NCBI RefSeq assembly: GCF_002879865.1
Contig: NZ_PNXY01000004.1
Location: 1 to 64,000, forward strand
Length of the DNA: 64,000 bases
Source: Paraburkholderia rhynchosiae
Lineage (GTDB): Bacteria; Pseudomonadota; Gammaproteobacteria; Burkholderiales; Burkholderiaceae
Direction: 5' to 3'
The position numbers and the translations under genes were made by a program. Of the stretch, positions 8,460 to 19,022 are shown piece by piece (the first letter of the stretch is position 1; each line of letters begins with the position of its first letter). Below the pieces are notes generated by a model. The model worked only from the letters and a program-made list of their open reading frames with translations, was not told where the DNA came from and ran no database searches.

Positions 8460-10649
8460 TCAGCGACGGCTGCGTCCTTCGGGAATACCTTTCAGCAAGT
8501 CGCTCGTCACGTTCACCGCGCGTCGTGCGATCCAGGCCGGATCACCACGGAGAACGTCGAACTGCGTCGTTTCATCATTCCGCCAGAAATGAATATCGAA
8601 GACCTCGTTGCCGACGCGCAGGTCCCTGAGCGTCAGTTCACTCAGCCAGGCAGGCAATACCGGGTCGACATAAAGCATCTTGTTAGGCGCATCGGGCTGG
8701 AGGCCGAGGACCGCCTGCAATAACGAGAAGACCGATCCCGCTGCCCAGGCCTGCGGCACATTCGCGCCTGGATACTGGACCGGGAAATTCGCGGCATCCC
8801 GGTGCAGGCCCGCGTACAGTTCGGGCAACTGATTCAGTGCGAAAAAGCTCCCCGCGGTATAGACGTCATGGGCAATCCGGGCGGCCTCATCGGCAAAACC
8901 ATAGCGCTTGAACCCCTGCGCAATGAGACCGTTGTCATGCGGCCAGACCGCGCCATTCTGATAAGAGTGGGGGTTATAGGCGGGATGACTCGCCGACAAT
9001 GTGCGAACGCCCCACCCACTCCACATGTCCGGTTGCATCAGCCGCGCCACGACGCGTCCGGCACGTTCGGGCGGTACGATCCCGGACCAGAGACAATGAC
9101 CCGGATTGGATGCGACGCTCATAACCTTTCTCTTATCGCCGTCGAGTGCGAACGCGTAAAAGCCTGCTCCCTCGTCCCAGAAGGCGTCATTAAACCGCCG
9201 GAACAGCGCCGCGGCTTTTGTGCGCATGGCGGCCGCCCGGCCGGTGTCGCCCAAGGCGTCGTAGATCTGCGCCATTCGCAGCCACGCATCGTAGACATAG
9301 CCCTGCAATTCGCAAAGCGCCTTCGGACCCTTCACGAGCGTCCCGTCCGGATACACGAGCGCATCGCCCGAGTCCTTCCAGCCTTGATTCTCGAGACCCT
9401 CGGAGGAGCGCGTCGCATATTCCTGAAAACCATCGCCGTCGCGGTCGCCGTACTGATCGATCCATTCAAGGCAGCGCTCAGCGGTCGGAAGGTGGCGTCT
9501 AAGCAATGCTGGATCGCCGGTGCAGCACCAGGCAGTATGCAGCGTGATGAGATAGAGAGGTGTCGCGTCCGCTGCCCCGTAATAAGGCGTATGGGGCACC
9601 AGTTTCAGCCTGGCTAACTCCCCCAGACGGAGTTCGTGCATGATTTTGCCTGGCTCGGCGTCGCGATAGTCGTCGCGCTTGCTTGCCTGCCAGACCCCGA
9701 GCACATCCAGCGTCCCGCGCGCAAAATCCGTATGGACGAAGGACGTTTGCAATGACGCAATCAGGCTGTCACGTCCGAACAGCGCCACGAACCACGGCAG
9801 TCCGGCCGCCGGCACAATTTGAGTGCAGTGAGCACCGCGAACCGGGAGGCGCAATGCCGCAAAATCGTCGGTTGCCTGACGAAACAAACGCCGGAATCCA
9901 TCATTGCTGCTTTCAAGCTTGAGTACTTCGCGACGCCACTCCGCCTGAGACTTGCCTTCCACCGGCGTGTCGCTGCCCCCTCGGGCACATTCGCGCGGAG
10001 CAGGATAGCTCGTGGCACCGTCTGAAAGGTCGTAGGTAAGACAGCTATGCCAGCAGGCGCCATGCGCAAGTTCGATGTCGAAGGTGAGTCGGCCGTTTGC
10101 GTACACCGCCTGCGCGTCGCAGGCCCGGACGGTCAACGCTACGCCACGAAAAAAGTCCTTGTTACGGTAAGTGGTGGTAAGGCATTGCCTACGCGCGGAC
10201 CATTTTGTGGTGATGCGTCCACGTCGGACAAGGTGACCAGACTTGACCTCGAAGATATCTGCAAAATCACTGCGCACCACGATTTCGAGGTTGAAGCGCA
10301 CCTTGGCTCGACCGTAGTTGATGAGATCGATATCCTCATGCAAGCCGCCGCCAATATGACGTTTGAGCGCCAGCCCGATTGTGTGCGGCGCGACCGGTCC
10401 AGCCTCGGTGACAAATTCGCGATTTGCAAAATATATGGCGGCGTTGACCGAGCTGGTCGTGCCGCCATTGAGGAGATCCCAAGGCACTCCGTTGGCATAG
10501 ACAGTCCAGGTGCTGATGACCCGGGTGTCATAGAAGTAAAGACCTTTATGGCTTGGCTTCCGGATCTGCCCGTCGGTTCCGGTAAGAAGGACGGCGTGTC
10601 CCTGGTGAATTGCGAGTTGGGGCGGTCCAACCTTGATCTCCAGCGACAT
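8460..10649 (-). CDS. glycogen-debranching-type glycosidase (amylo-alpha-1,6-glucosidase family)
   Basis: The 729-residue protein has an N-terminal beta-sandwich of the glycogen-debranching N-terminal type (about 1-220) and a C-terminal six-hairpin barrel (about 260-700). Motifs of this family are visible: FGRDSL, EPGKIMHELR, NQGWKDSGD, SGWGVRTLS and NGAVWPHDN. The acidic residues in these loops are the expected catalytic and sugar-binding ones. No signal peptide is present, so it should act in the cytoplasm on glucans or a related oligosaccharide. No other glycogen or trehalose gene is adjacent. The ATG at 10649 has an AGGAACGG site; two in-frame upstream ATGs are possible. Confidence 0.82.
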   Translation of the reverse strand: MSLEIKVGPPQLAIHQGHAVLLTGTDGQIRKPSHKGLYFYDTRVISTWTVYANGVPWDLLNGGTTSSVNAAIYFANREFVTEAGPVAPHTIGLALKRHIGGGLHEDIDLINYGRAKVRFNLEIVVRSDFADIFEVKSGHLVRRGRITTKWSARRQCLTTTYRNKDFFRGVALTVRACDAQAVYANGRLTFDIELAHGACWHSCLTYDLSDGATSYPAPRECARGGSDTPVEGKSQAEWRREVLKLESSNDGFRRLFRQATDDFAALRLPVRGAHCTQIVPAAGLPWFVALFGRDSLIASLQTSFVHTDFARGTLDVLGVWQASKRDDYRDAEPGKIMHELRLGELARLKLVPHTPYYGAADATPLYLITLHTAWCCTGDPALLRRHLPTAERCLEWIDQYGDRDGDGFQEYATRSSEGLENQGWKDSGDALVYPDGTLVKGPKALCELQGYVYDAWLRMAQIYDALGDTGRAAAMRTKAAALFRRFNDAFWDEGAGFYAFALDGDKRKVMSVASNPGHCLWSGIVPPERAGRVVARLMQPDMWSGWGVRTLSASHPAYNPHSYQNGAVWPHDNGLIAQGFKRYGFADEAARIAHDVYTAGSFFALNQLPELYAGLHRDAANFPVQYPGANVPQAWAAGSVFSLLQAVLGLQPDAPNKMLYVDPVLPAWLSELTLRDLRVGNEVFDIHFWRNDETTQFDVLRGDPAWIARRAVNVTSDLLKGIPEGRSRR

Positions 10650-11494
10650 GTTCCGTTCCTGGGGCATGCGCCGCCAAGCCTCCCACCGCTTGTGCCCGCT
10701 ACCCGTCAATGCGGCACGACGACATTCAAAGCTACCGGCGAACCGCTCCTACAACACCCCACGTTATGTCATGGACTACTTCTCGCTCCCTGGAGGTGGA
10801 CGCCACGTTGTAATCGATGGAAAGATCATCGTCGGGTAAATGACGGCAAGCGGTAAACATACATAAGGTCCTGCCTCTCGGCTCGAGGGACGGCTTAACG
10901 GTCGACCGCGCTGCGTGCCGATGGCCGGTCAGCGCAGTTCCAGCAAGCAACGTTCCGCGCACCGATGGGATTCCCCTCTGCCATTCGTCGGCATGCCCTC
11001 AGGTCACACGTGGCTCGGCGGGTATAACGGCTGGCATAGCGGCTGGCATAGCGGCTGCACCATTGCGCGTTGACGATAGTGATAGGCTCCGCTGCGTTTT
11101 CGCACGTCAGCGTCTGGCTTCGATCATCCCGATCACGGTGTGTTCCACAGCAAGGAGGATCTGCTGCACGGCTGCACAGTCCCGGTTGCGACAATGCAGA
11201 TACTCAATGCAAATCGAGAGCCGCTCCATTGGGTTCACCGCTTAAACGTACCGGTATTGATTGTAAGAATGACAGCAACATGGCCGTGCAATACGACATC
11301 AACCTTTTGCGCGACAAGATTCGAACCACGAAATGTCTGTGCTAGTTGGCGAGCGCAGTCTTCGGTCGCTGCTTCTTCTCTTTTCGCCAGTCGGAGTCGC
11401 GACCCAGGCCGCCGCGACTTCTTTGTCCTATACTTTTTTGGCGACGAGATGCCCGGGCAGATGAGTCACACTTGAGTGGATTGGATGTGCATCC
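10650..11494. other. 845-base intergenic region ahead of the act-cox operon
   Basis: No ORF here looks real: short frames exist on both strands but lack family signals or binding sites. The stretch must contain the promoter of the act-cox operon and probably that of the glycosidase gene. A tandem 12-base repeat lies at 11029-11052. Bases 11240-11345 are relatively AT-rich. A piece near 11320 resembles a tRNA T-loop but no cloverleaf can be built. Confidence 0.4.
11029..11052. repeat. tandem 12-bp repeat, two copies
   Basis: The unit GGCTGGCATAGC occurs twice head to tail, followed by a partial third copy (GGCTG). It lies in non-coding sequence upstream of actA. It is either a small slippage product or a pair of protein-binding half sites; the sequence does not decide. 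Confidence 0.75.
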
Positions 11495-12145
11495 ATGGCG
11501 CAAGCGTTTAGTCAGTCAACGGTTTTTGCCATCAAGCTGTTCGCCATGGCGGCGCTCGTCCTTGGGATCGGCGCCATCACTGCCGCGCGCTGGTACTCCT
11601 CGCCCGACGTCAAGATGCAAGAGCCTGTCGAGCAACCAATCCCGTTCAGCCACAAGCATCATGTTGGCGATGATGGTATCGACTGCCGTTATTGCCATAC
11701 TTCGGTCGAAAAATCCGCGTTCGCCGGCATGCCATCAACCGAGATCTGCCTCACCTGCCATTCGCAGTTGTTCACCGATTCGCCGGTACTCGCGCCACTG
11801 CACGCGAGCATGGACAGCAATACGCCTATTAGCTGGAACCGCGTGCACGACCTGCCGGACTTTGTGTATTTCGATCACAGCATCCATGTCAACAAGGGCG
11901 TCGCCTGTGTGGAGTGCCACGGGCGGGTGGACGAAATGCCGCTGACCGCGAGGGTGGCGTCACTCGACATGCAGTGGTGCCTGCAGTGTCATCGAAATGC
12001 GCCGCGGCACATCCGGCCACTTGCCGACGTGTTCTCAATGACGGATACGCGGCCTTTGTCGCAGCAGGAGATCGGGCAGTTGAACCAGCTCTTTCATCTG
12101 CAGGATACGCGGCGGCTGACCGATTGCTCAACCTGTCATCGTTAA
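11495..12145 (+). CDS. actA: alternative complex III pentaheme cytochrome c subunit ActA
   Basis: The 216-residue protein has one N-terminal membrane anchor (about 11-31) and five CxxCH heme c sites (CRYCH 64, CLTCH 85, CVECH 138, CLQCH 162, CSTCH 211). This matches ActA of alternative complex III, the periplasmic electron carrier of a quinol:cytochrome c oxidoreductase that replaces bc1. It opens a run of genes that overlap or abut to 23.4 kb. The stop is 4 bases before actB. The five hemes and the following gene order make the assignment strong. Confidence 0.9.
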   Translation: MAQAFSQSTVFAIKLFAMAALVLGIGAITAARWYSSPDVKMQEPVEQPIPFSHKHHVGDDGIDCRYCHTSVEKSAFAGMPSTEICLTCHSQLFTDSPVLAPLHASMDSNTPISWNRVHDLPDFVYFDHSIHVNKGVACVECHGRVDEMPLTARVASLDMQWCLQCHRNAPRHIRPLADVFSMTDTRPLSQQEIGQLNQLFHLQDTRRLTDCSTCHR

Positions 12146-12149
12146 GATC

Positions 12150-15014
12150 ATGCGCCATCGTCCCTTCATCCCGATCGTACCGGCTAACGACGAGCCGATG
12201 AGTGCGGAACGCCGCGCCTTCCTCAAGGTCATGGGTGCATCGCTTGCGATGGCCGGCGCGAGTTGCAGCGGACCGCCGCAGGAGGTCATCGTCCCGTATG
12301 TGGAGATGCCGGAAAAGATGCTGCCCGGCAAGCCACTGTATTACGCGACGACCTTCAGCCACGGCGGTTACGCACAAGGGGTGCTGGTCGAAAACGAGAT
12401 GGGCCGGCCCACGAAAGTGGAAGGCAACCCCGAACATCCCGCGAGCCTCGGCGCTACGGGTGTATTCGCGCAGGCCTCGGTGCTGCAACTGTGGGATCCA
12501 GACCGTTCACAGACGGTGCAGCACGGCAATGCGCTCTCGACCTGGGAGGCCTTCAAGGCGGCCTTGCTGTCGCAACGCGCGCAGTGGCATGCGAATGGTG
12601 GCGCCGGTCTTCGCATTCTGACGGGGACCACGACGTCGCCAACACTAGCCGACCAGATGACCCGAATGCTGACGCAATACCCAAAAGCGCGCTGGCATTG
12701 TCATGATCCGCTGCACGACGACGCCGGCTTCGAAGCGTCGCGGCTCGCGTTCGGCGAATCCGCCGACATGCTGTATCGCTTCGATCGCGCTGCCATCATC
12801 GTGAGCGTCGACGCCGACCCGTTCGTGAATCGGCCCGGAGGCATACGCTACGCGCGCGATTTCTTGCACAATCGCCGCAGCGACTCACCGCAATTCGACA
12901 AGCGGCTCTATGCGCTCGAAGCGAGCCCGCAATTGCTTGGCGCGCTGGCGGACAACCGCCTTGCGATGCCGCCGCATGACATCGAAAGAACCATATGGCG
13001 CATCGCCTCCCGACTCGGTATGGCAAGCAGCGAGCTATCCGGCATTCCACCCGCTTCTGACCAGCGGGCCGCCAAATGGGAAGCAGTACTGGCGAATCGG
13101 CTCGCCGCGCATCGCGGACAGTCGCTCATTGTGGCCGGCGGCAGCATTTCGCCGCGCACGCGTGCGCTCGTGCATCGAATGAACGAACATCTTGGCAATC
13201 TCGGTGAAACGATTTTGCCGATCGCATCCGTTGAAGCCCAGCCGCAGAACCATGCGGAGTCGATTGCGACACTCGTCGAAGACATTCACTCGGGTGCGGC
13301 GACTTCGCTGGTCATGCTGGAGGTCAATCCGGTCTACGACGCGCCGCCGGACATTGGTTTCGAACGCGCTTTGAGCAAGCTGCCGTTCTCGCTGCACCTC
13401 GGCCTGTATCGCGACGAGACCGCGCACGCCGCCAGGTGGCACGTGCCGGCCACGCATGGGTTCGAGCAATGGAGCGATGGCCGCGCGTTCGACGGTACGG
13501 CGTCCATCGTGCAGCCTGTCATTGCGCCGCTCTACCACGGCCACTCCGCGCATGAGCTGCTGGCCCTCCTGACCGATGGCGAGGAGCAAACGGGGTACGC
13601 GCTGGTACGCCGTTACTGGCAGAGCAAACAGGAAGGGGGAAATTTCGAAGGCTTCTGGCAGCAGGCGCTTCGCCACGGGCTCATTGCCGGCAGCGCCAGC
13701 TCGGCGCTCAAGTTGGGCGGTCTGCCCGAGCTGCCGCCACCGCCTGATTTCAACGGCCCCGCGCTGCGCGCATTGTTTATCGGGGATCCGTCGGTGGGAG
13801 GCGGCGAATATGCCAACAACAGCTGGCTGCAGGAGCTGCCGCGTCCGTTCAGCACGATGACCTGGGAAAACGCGGCCTTGCTCGGAGAACACACCGCCCA
13901 GGCGTTGGGCGTGAGCACCGGCGACGTGCTGCGCCTGTCGCTTGTCGACGCGCCGGAAGTTGCGCTCGAGGCGCCGGCATGGGTGTGGCCCGCTCACGCT
14001 GAAGGCGCGGTTACGCTGCCGCTCGGATACGGTAGATGGGCCGCCGGTCAGGTCGGCAACGGGGTGGGCTTCAATGCATACCGCCTCAGGGTTTTGCGGG
14101 GCTCTCACGCGTTGAAGGCGGAAAAGACCGGACGCCAGATTGCCTTTGCCACCACCCAGAACCATCAGCAGATGGAAGGGCGCGAGATTGTGCGCATGGC
14201 GACGCTCGACGAATTTCGCCGTAACCCGCATTTCGCGAACGACGAACCCCGCAAACGCGTACCCGAAACGTCGATCTATCCTGAGTGGCAATACAAGGAC
14301 TACAAATGGGGCATGGCGATCGACCTGAATGCCTGCATCGGCTGTCGCGCCTGCACCATCGCCTGTCAAGCCGAGAACAACATTCCCGTGGTCGGCAAGG
14401 AAGAAGTCGCGCGCGGACGCGAGATGCACTGGATTCGCGTCGACCGTTACGACGTCGGGCCGGCCTCCAATCCGCGCAGCGCCTTCCAGCCGGTACCGTG
14501 CATGCATTGCGAAACCGCGCCTTGCGAAGAAGTGTGCCCAGTCGGCGCAACCGTGCACGACAGTGAGGGGCTCAATGTGCAGGTCTACAACCGCTGCGTG
14601 GGTACGCGCTTTTGTTCGAACAACTGCCCTTACAAAGTACGGCGCTTCAACTTCCTGCAATACGCGAATACGGCAATCGACCGCACAAGGCCTGCCTACA
14701 ATCCCGAGGTGACGGTGCGACGCAGGGGTGTCATGGAGAAGTGCACGTACTGTCTGCAGCGCATCACTCGCGGGCGCATCGAGGCGGAAAAGATTGGACG
14801 GCGCTTGCGCGATGGCGAGGTGGTGACCGCGTGCCAGGCGGTATGCCCGACCGAAGCCATATCATTTGGCGATCTGAACGATCCGACGAGCAAAGTCAAT
14901 CGGGCCAAAGCGTCAACGTTGGACTACGCCTTGCTGGCAGAACTGAACACGCGGCCACGCACCACGTATGCGGCGCTCATTTTGAATCCCGATGACGATC
15001 TGGAGCAGGCATGA
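12150..15014 (+). CDS. actB: alternative complex III iron-sulfur / molybdopterin-fold subunit ActB
   Basis: The 954-residue protein starts with a twin-arginine-like RRAFLK motif (about residues 22-27). It continues as a domain of the molybdopterin oxidoreductase fold, which in ActB carries no cofactor. A C-terminal ferredoxin-like part has four cysteine clusters: [11 protein letters not shown] (near 729), [13 protein letters not shown] (near 785), [11 protein letters not shown] (near 815) and CTYC...ACQAVC (from about 863). These would hold three 4Fe-4S and one 3Fe-4S cluster. ActB sits on the periplasmic face and passes quinol electrons to ActA. It overlaps actC by ATGA. Confidence 0.9.
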   Translation: MRHRPFIPIVPANDEPMSAERRAFLKVMGASLAMAGASCSGPPQEVIVPYVEMPEKMLPGKPLYYATTFSHGGYAQGVLVENEMGRPTKVEGNPEHPASLGATGVFAQASVLQLWDPDRSQTVQHGNALSTWEAFKAALLSQRAQWHANGGAGLRILTGTTTSPTLADQMTRMLTQYPKARWHCHDPLHDDAGFEASRLAFGESADMLYRFDRAAIIVSVDADPFVNRPGGIRYARDFLHNRRSDSPQFDKRLYALEASPQLLGALADNRLAMPPHDIERTIWRIASRLGMASSELSGIPPASDQRAAKWEAVLANRLAAHRGQSLIVAGGSISPRTRALVHRMNEHLGNLGETILPIASVEAQPQNHAESIATLVEDIHSGAATSLVMLEVNPVYDAPPDIGFERALSKLPFSLHLGLYRDETAHAARWHVPATHGFEQWSDGRAFDGTASIVQPVIAPLYHGHSAHELLALLTDGEEQTGYALVRRYWQSKQEGGNFEGFWQQALRHGLIAGSASSALKLGGLPELPPPPDFNGPALRALFIGDPSVGGGEYANNSWLQELPRPFSTMTWENAALLGEHTAQALGVSTGDVLRLSLVDAPEVALEAPAWVWPAHAEGAVTLPLGYGRWAAGQVGNGVGFNAYRLRVLRGSHALKAEKTGRQIAFATTQNHQQMEGREIVRMATLDEFRRNPHFANDEPRKRVPETSIYPEWQYKDYKWGMAIDLNACIGCRACTIACQAENNIPVVGKEEVARGREMHWIRVDRYDVGPASNPRSAFQPVPCMHCETAPCEEVCPVGATVHDSEGLNVQVYNRCVGTRFCSNNCPYKVRRFNFLQYANTAIDRTRPAYNPEVTVRRRGVMEKCTYCLQRITRGRIEAEKIGRRLRDGEVVTACQAVCPTEAISFGDLNDPTSKVNRAKASTLDYALLAELNTRPRTTYAALILNPDDDLEQA

Positions 15015-16396
15015 ACCCGGGCTCGGAGCAGCCGCCCGTTTCGAAGGACAGCGAGGTCCTGCGCGCCGGGTGGGGCTATGCGAGCGTCAGCGACAAGATC
15101 GCCAACCTCGTGCTCGAGCGCCCCGTTCGCTGGCCGTGGCTAGCCGCCTTTCTCGTGACGTTCGCCGGTACGCTGGTGCTGTTTGGGGCGATCGTATGGC
15201 TCTTCACCATGGGAGTCGGCATCTGGGGTGTCAATATTCCCGTCGCATGGGGATTCGCAATCGGCAACTTCGTCTGGTGGATCGGTATAGGTCATGCCGG
15301 CACGTTCATCTCGGCTTTCCTTCTGCTGCTGCGGCAAAAGTGGCGCACTTCGATCAATCGCTTCGCTGAGGCCATGACGCTATTCGCGGCCAGTATCGCC
15401 GGGCTTTTCCCCATCTTGCACCTGGGACGGCCGTGGTTTTTCTACTGGCTCATTCCCTACCCCAATGTCATGAACGTATGGCCGCAATGGCGAAGCCCTC
15501 TGGTGTGGGACATCTTTGCGATCGGCACTTATCTGATCGTCTCGCTGATGTTCTGGTATGTGGGTCTGATCCCCGACCTGGGCACGCTGCGTGACCGCGC
15601 GTGCGCCGCCGGCAGGCGCTTTCCGACGTTTGCGTATGGTCTGCTCGCACTCGGCTGGCGGGGCGAGGCGCGGCATTGGGCGCGCTATGAGAGTGCCTAC
15701 CTGTTGCTGGCGGGGCTCGCCACCCCGCTCGTGATTTCGGTGCACTCGGTGGTCTCGCTGGACTTCGCGATAGGCAACACGCCCGGCTACCACTCCACCA
15801 TTTTCCCGCCTTACTTCGTGGCCGGCGCATTGTTCTCCGGCTTTGCGATGGTCCTCACGCTCGCCATCCCGCTGCGCTATTTTTTCGGCCTGGAGGATTT
15901 CATCACGCAACGCCATCTGGCGAATGCGGCGAAGGTGATGCTGGCAACCAGTCTCATCGTCGCTTACGGTTATACGGCGGAGATCTTCACCGCCTTTTAC
16001 GGCGGGGACCTCTTCGAGCAATATATGACCGTCAACCGCTGGCTAGGCCCGTATGCGCCGGTTTACTGGTCGATGATGTTCTGCAATGTCGCCGTGCCGC
16101 AGCTTCTGTGGTTTCGCCGTGTACGTCATAGCGTGATAACGTTATTTGCGATCAGCCTCCTGGTCAACGTCGGTATGTGGATGGAAAGGTTTCTTATCGT
16201 GGTATCGAGTCTGCACCGCGACTTCATGCCTTCCGCCTGGGGACTCTTCATACCCACCGTCTGGGACTGGCTGACGCTGTTCGGATCCATTGCCTTTTTC
16301 GCCTGGTTGTTCCTGCTGTTCATCCGCTTTCTGCCGGTCATTTCGATTGCCGAGATGCGCGAGCTCGTCCATGAAAGCGCGGAGAGCGAATTATGA
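15011..16396 (+). CDS. actC: alternative complex III NrfD-like membrane subunit ActC
   Basis: This 461-residue protein has about ten membrane helices and belongs to the NrfD/PsrC family that forms the quinol-binding membrane part of ACIII. The segment EHGTF-like seen in the family appears here as [16 protein letters not shown] near residues 95-110. It starts within the ATGA overlap with actB and overlaps actD in the same way. It pairs with the related shorter ActF two genes downstream. Confidence 0.88.
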   Translation: MNPGSEQPPVSKDSEVLRAGWGYASVSDKIANLVLERPVRWPWLAAFLVTFAGTLVLFGAIVWLFTMGVGIWGVNIPVAWGFAIGNFVWWIGIGHAGTFISAFLLLLRQKWRTSINRFAEAMTLFAASIAGLFPILHLGRPWFFYWLIPYPNVMNVWPQWRSPLVWDIFAIGTYLIVSLMFWYVGLIPDLGTLRDRACAAGRRFPTFAYGLLALGWRGEARHWARYESAYLLLAGLATPLVISVHSVVSLDFAIGNTPGYHSTIFPPYFVAGALFSGFAMVLTLAIPLRYFFGLEDFITQRHLANAAKVMLATSLIVAYGYTAEIFTAFYGGDLFEQYMTVNRWLGPYAPVYWSMMFCNVAVPQLLWFRRVRHSVITLFAISLLVNVGMWMERFLIVVSSLHRDFMPSAWGLFIPTVWDWLTLFGSIAFFAWLFLLFIRFLPVISIAEMRELVHESAESEL

Positions 16397-16926
16397 GCGG
16401 CAGTGTCTACGGTCTGCTCGCGGAATTCAGCACCAGTGAAGCCTTGCTCGGAGCGGCGAAGCGCGCGCGGGAAGACGGCTATCGGAACATCGAAGCTTAT
16501 TCGCCGTACGCGGTGGAAGGTATCGCCGAAGCGGTCGGTTTCGTAAAAAGCAGGGTGCCGCTCATTACGCTTGTCGGCGGCATCGTGGGCGCGGTGGGCG
16601 GCTATTTCCTGCAATGGTATTCGGCGGTGATCGACTATCCGATCAACGTCGGCGGACGACCTTTGCATAGCTGGCCGTCGTTCATCGCGCCAACATTCGA
16701 ACTGACCATCCTGGGCGCCTCGATCGCGGCGGTGGTCGGCATGCTGGCGGCGAACGGGCTGCCGCGACTCAATCATCCGGTTTTCAATGCGCCTCATTTC
16801 GAGCAGGCCACCCGCAACCGGTTCTTCCTGTGCCTGACGGCTCACGACCCGCATTTCGATATCGAGCGCAGCAAGCGCTTCTTGCAAGAATTGCAACCGA
16901 TGTCCGTAGTCGAGGTGCCGCGATGA
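16393..16926 (+). CDS. actD: alternative complex III membrane subunit ActD (DUF3341)
   Basis: The 177-residue product has a soluble N-terminal half (about 1-55) and two membrane helices (about 57-75 and 95-120), followed by a short cytoplasmic tail with the pattern TAHDPHFD. This is the DUF3341/ActD layout, a structural subunit of ACIII. It lies between actC and actE with 4-base overlaps on both sides. No redox motif is present, as expected. Confidence 0.85.
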   Translation: MSGSVYGLLAEFSTSEALLGAAKRAREDGYRNIEAYSPYAVEGIAEAVGFVKSRVPLITLVGGIVGAVGGYFLQWYSAVIDYPINVGGRPLHSWPSFIAPTFELTILGASIAAVVGMLAANGLPRLNHPVFNAPHFEQATRNRFFLCLTAHDPHFDIERSKRFLQELQPMSVVEVPR

Positions 16927-17546
16927 AACAGCTGGCGGAGATATTGTTGTCCTGCTGCGTGGCCGCGTCGCTGAGCGGATGCGAAAAGGCAAAGCAGGAC
17001 ATGTATGACCAGCCCAAGTACAAGCCGCTTTCGCGAAGCGAGCTGTTCGCTGACGGCAATTCATCGCGCCCGCTGCCGCAAGGTAGCGTGCCTTATTCGC
17101 AGGGATCGTTCGCCGGCACCTCGAGCGGTCGCAAGGGCACGGACGACGTGAGCGAAGACGCCGCGGCCGGGAGTGCGCAAAACAATCCCTATCCCGTGAC
17201 GATGCAACTTTTGCTGCGTGGCAGGCAACGGTATCAAATCTACTGCATGCCTTGCCACAGCGCGGTCGGCGACGGCGATGGATTAATCGCTCGACGGGGC
17301 TTTCCGCATCCGCCGTCGTACCACGACGATCGTCTTCGTCAGGCACCCGACCGGCATTTCTTCGACGTCGTCACCAACGGCTATGGCGTCATGTATCCGT
17401 ACGCGGACCGGGTCGACCCATCCGACCGCTGGGCCATCATTGCTTATATCCGCGCGCTGCAGTTGAGCCAGCATGCCGACGTCTCCAGGCTACCCCCTGA
17501 CGTGCTGGAGCGCCTTGAGGCCACCAAGCCGGGAGGGCCCCGATGA
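16923..17546 (+). CDS. actE: alternative complex III monoheme cytochrome c lipoprotein ActE
   Basis: The ATG at 16923 gives a 207-residue lipoprotein with lipobox LSGC (Cys20) and one heme site CMPCH (108-112). ActE is a membrane-anchored monoheme cytochrome of ACIII that can hand electrons to the oxidase. An open frame continues upstream to 16830, but only the 16923 start gives a lipoprotein signal and the 4-base overlap with actD. The gene overlaps actF by ATGA. Confidence 0.88.
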   Translation: MKQLAEILLSCCVAASLSGCEKAKQDMYDQPKYKPLSRSELFADGNSSRPLPQGSVPYSQGSFAGTSSGRKGTDDVSEDAAAGSAQNNPYPVTMQLLLRGRQRYQIYCMPCHSAVGDGDGLIARRGFPHPPSYHDDRLRQAPDRHFFDVVTNGYGVMYPYADRVDPSDRWAIIAYIRALQLSQHADVSRLPPDVLERLEATKPGGPR

Positions 17547-18631
17547 ACCGGCATCTCCCACTGGTCGCCCTTCTCGCCATGGTTGCCGGCTGCGTTGCGG
17601 CCTGGCTGTTCGCCCCTGCGGCGTTCCTGGGCGCTTATCTCGCCACCTGGTGGTTCTGCTGCGGGCTCGTGATGGGTGGCCTCGCAAATGTCTGGGTCCA
17701 TAACCTGACCGGCGGACGATGGGGCGAGGCGATTCGGGTACCCTTGCTCGAGCTGTCGCGCCTTATGTGGATTTTGGCCCTGCTCTTCCTGCCGGTGCTG
17801 ATCGGCATGCATGAGCTGTATCCCTGGGCGCCGCGCGCATCCGCCGGCGTTCAGCGCTGGGCGGGTGAGCTGCCCGCGCAGAGTGCATGGTTCAAGAATA
17901 TCTGGCTCACGCCCTGGCTGTTTGTCGTGCGCAGCGTCTTCTATCTCGCTGTGTGGACATTGCTCGCATCGCTTTCAAGGCAGCCGACGCTGCGGCGCTC
18001 CCCGCGTTTCTCGGCTGCATCGCTGATCGTGTACGGCTTGACGGTAAGCCTTGCGGCGGTGGACTGGGTGATGTCGCTCATGCCGCTTTGGTATTCCAGC
18101 GTGTTCGGCATGCTGGCGGGTGTGAGCCAGGCACTCGCGGGCATGGCGCTCGCGGCACTGCTGGCGACGCGCAGCCGTCCGTTGCCGCCGCCCATTATTT
18201 TTCGAGATCTCGGCAACTTGCTGCTCATGTACGTCATGACATGGGCCTATCTGGTATTTACACAGTTCCTCATTATCTGGGCTGAGGACCTGCCGCATGA
18301 AATCGCGTGGTACATCCCGCGCATGAAGCACGGTTGGCTCTACATCGCCTGGCTCCTCGCTCTGTTTCATTTTTTTGCGCCCCTCCTGATCCTGCTTTTT
18401 CGCAACGCCAAGGAAGCGCCCGCGCTGCTTGGATGGCTGGCCGCCGGATTGCTCGCGGCTCATCAGCTCGACGTTTGGTGGACAGTCTTCCCATCGCTGC
18501 CGGTTGGCTGGCTGCAGTGGCTATGGACCGCGCCGCTCACGACCATCGCGTTTTGTGTGGCTGCTTACGTGGCGGCAAAGAGGGGCGCTTCCTTCGCCGC
18601 TGCCACCGCCGCAGGGGCTGGCCATGTCTGA
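17543..18631 (+). CDS. actF: alternative complex III membrane subunit ActF
   Basis: This is a 362-residue polytopic membrane protein of about ten helices, related to ActC/NrfD but without the extra N-terminal part. In ACIII, ActF forms the second membrane bundle and probably a proton path. Its position after actE and its size match known act clusters. It overlaps the next small gene by 8 bases. Confidence 0.85.
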   Translation: MNRHLPLVALLAMVAGCVAAWLFAPAAFLGAYLATWWFCCGLVMGGLANVWVHNLTGGRWGEAIRVPLLELSRLMWILALLFLPVLIGMHELYPWAPRASAGVQRWAGELPAQSAWFKNIWLTPWLFVVRSVFYLAVWTLLASLSRQPTLRRSPRFSAASLIVYGLTVSLAAVDWVMSLMPLWYSSVFGMLAGVSQALAGMALAALLATRSRPLPPPIIFRDLGNLLLMYVMTWAYLVFTQFLIIWAEDLPHEIAWYIPRMKHGWLYIAWLLALFHFFAPLLILLFRNAKEAPALLGWLAAGLLAAHQLDVWWTVFPSLPVGWLQWLWTAPLTTIAFCVAAYVAAKRGASFAAATAAGAGHV

Positions 18632-19022
18632 TCGCCAACCGGAAACGTCCCCTGCTCCCAACGTAGTGAATGTCCGCGGCGTGCTGTGGGGGGGCGCTGC
18701 CATCGCGATCGGCATCATGATCGTGGTGCTGGCGGCATGGCTGCTCTGGCAGCGGTGGGGAGCACTGTCCGGGGCGCAGACCTATGGCGGCCCCAACGCC
18801 GGGAATGTGCCGCAGGTGAGCCCGCCCGCATTGCAAAGCGCGCCGCGACAGGAGCGCGCGCAGTATGAGGCCCAAAAGCGCAAATTGCTGGAATCGTGGG
18901 AATGGATCGATCAGCAACGTGGCATCGCGCGTATTCCGGTTGAAGAGGCGATGCGCATCATGGCCAACCCAAACCAGGGCCAAAACGGCAAATCGGCCGA
19001 TGTGCGCAAGGAGTCCCCATGA
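18624..19022 (+). CDS. unknown single-span membrane protein in the act-cox operon, 132 aa
   Basis: The ATG at 18624 overlaps actF and the stop overlaps the SCO gene by ATGA, so it is translated within the operon. The 132 residues have a polar N-terminus, one membrane helix (about 22-46), a Gly/Pro/Gln-rich linker, and a C-terminal helical part containing WEWIDQQRGIARIPVEEAM. That last pattern resembles short proteins often encoded in oxidase and ACIII clusters, with unknown role. It has no heme or metal motif. A subunit or assembly factor of ACIII or the oxidase is possible by position only. Confidence 0.75.
   Translation: MSDRQPETSPAPNVVNVRGVLWGGAAIAIGIMIVVLAAWLLWQRWGALSGAQTYGGPNAGNVPQVSPPALQSAPRQERAQYEAQKRKLLESWEWIDQQRGIARIPVEEAMRIMANPNQGQNGKSADVRKESP

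Noticed and set aside
11310..11335. tRNA-like GGTTCGAATC motif on the minus strand
   Set aside because: The T-loop sequence is present, but the flanking bases do not pair into a T-stem and no anticodon or acceptor arm can be built.
13035..14660. 541-codon open frame antisense to actB
   Set aside because: Arg- and His-rich translation typical of antisense frames in high-GC genes; the sense strand encodes the iron-sulfur subunit with all motifs.
16126..17346. 406-codon frame antisense to actC-actE
   Set aside because: It crosses three well-supported genes and its translation is Arg-rich without family features.
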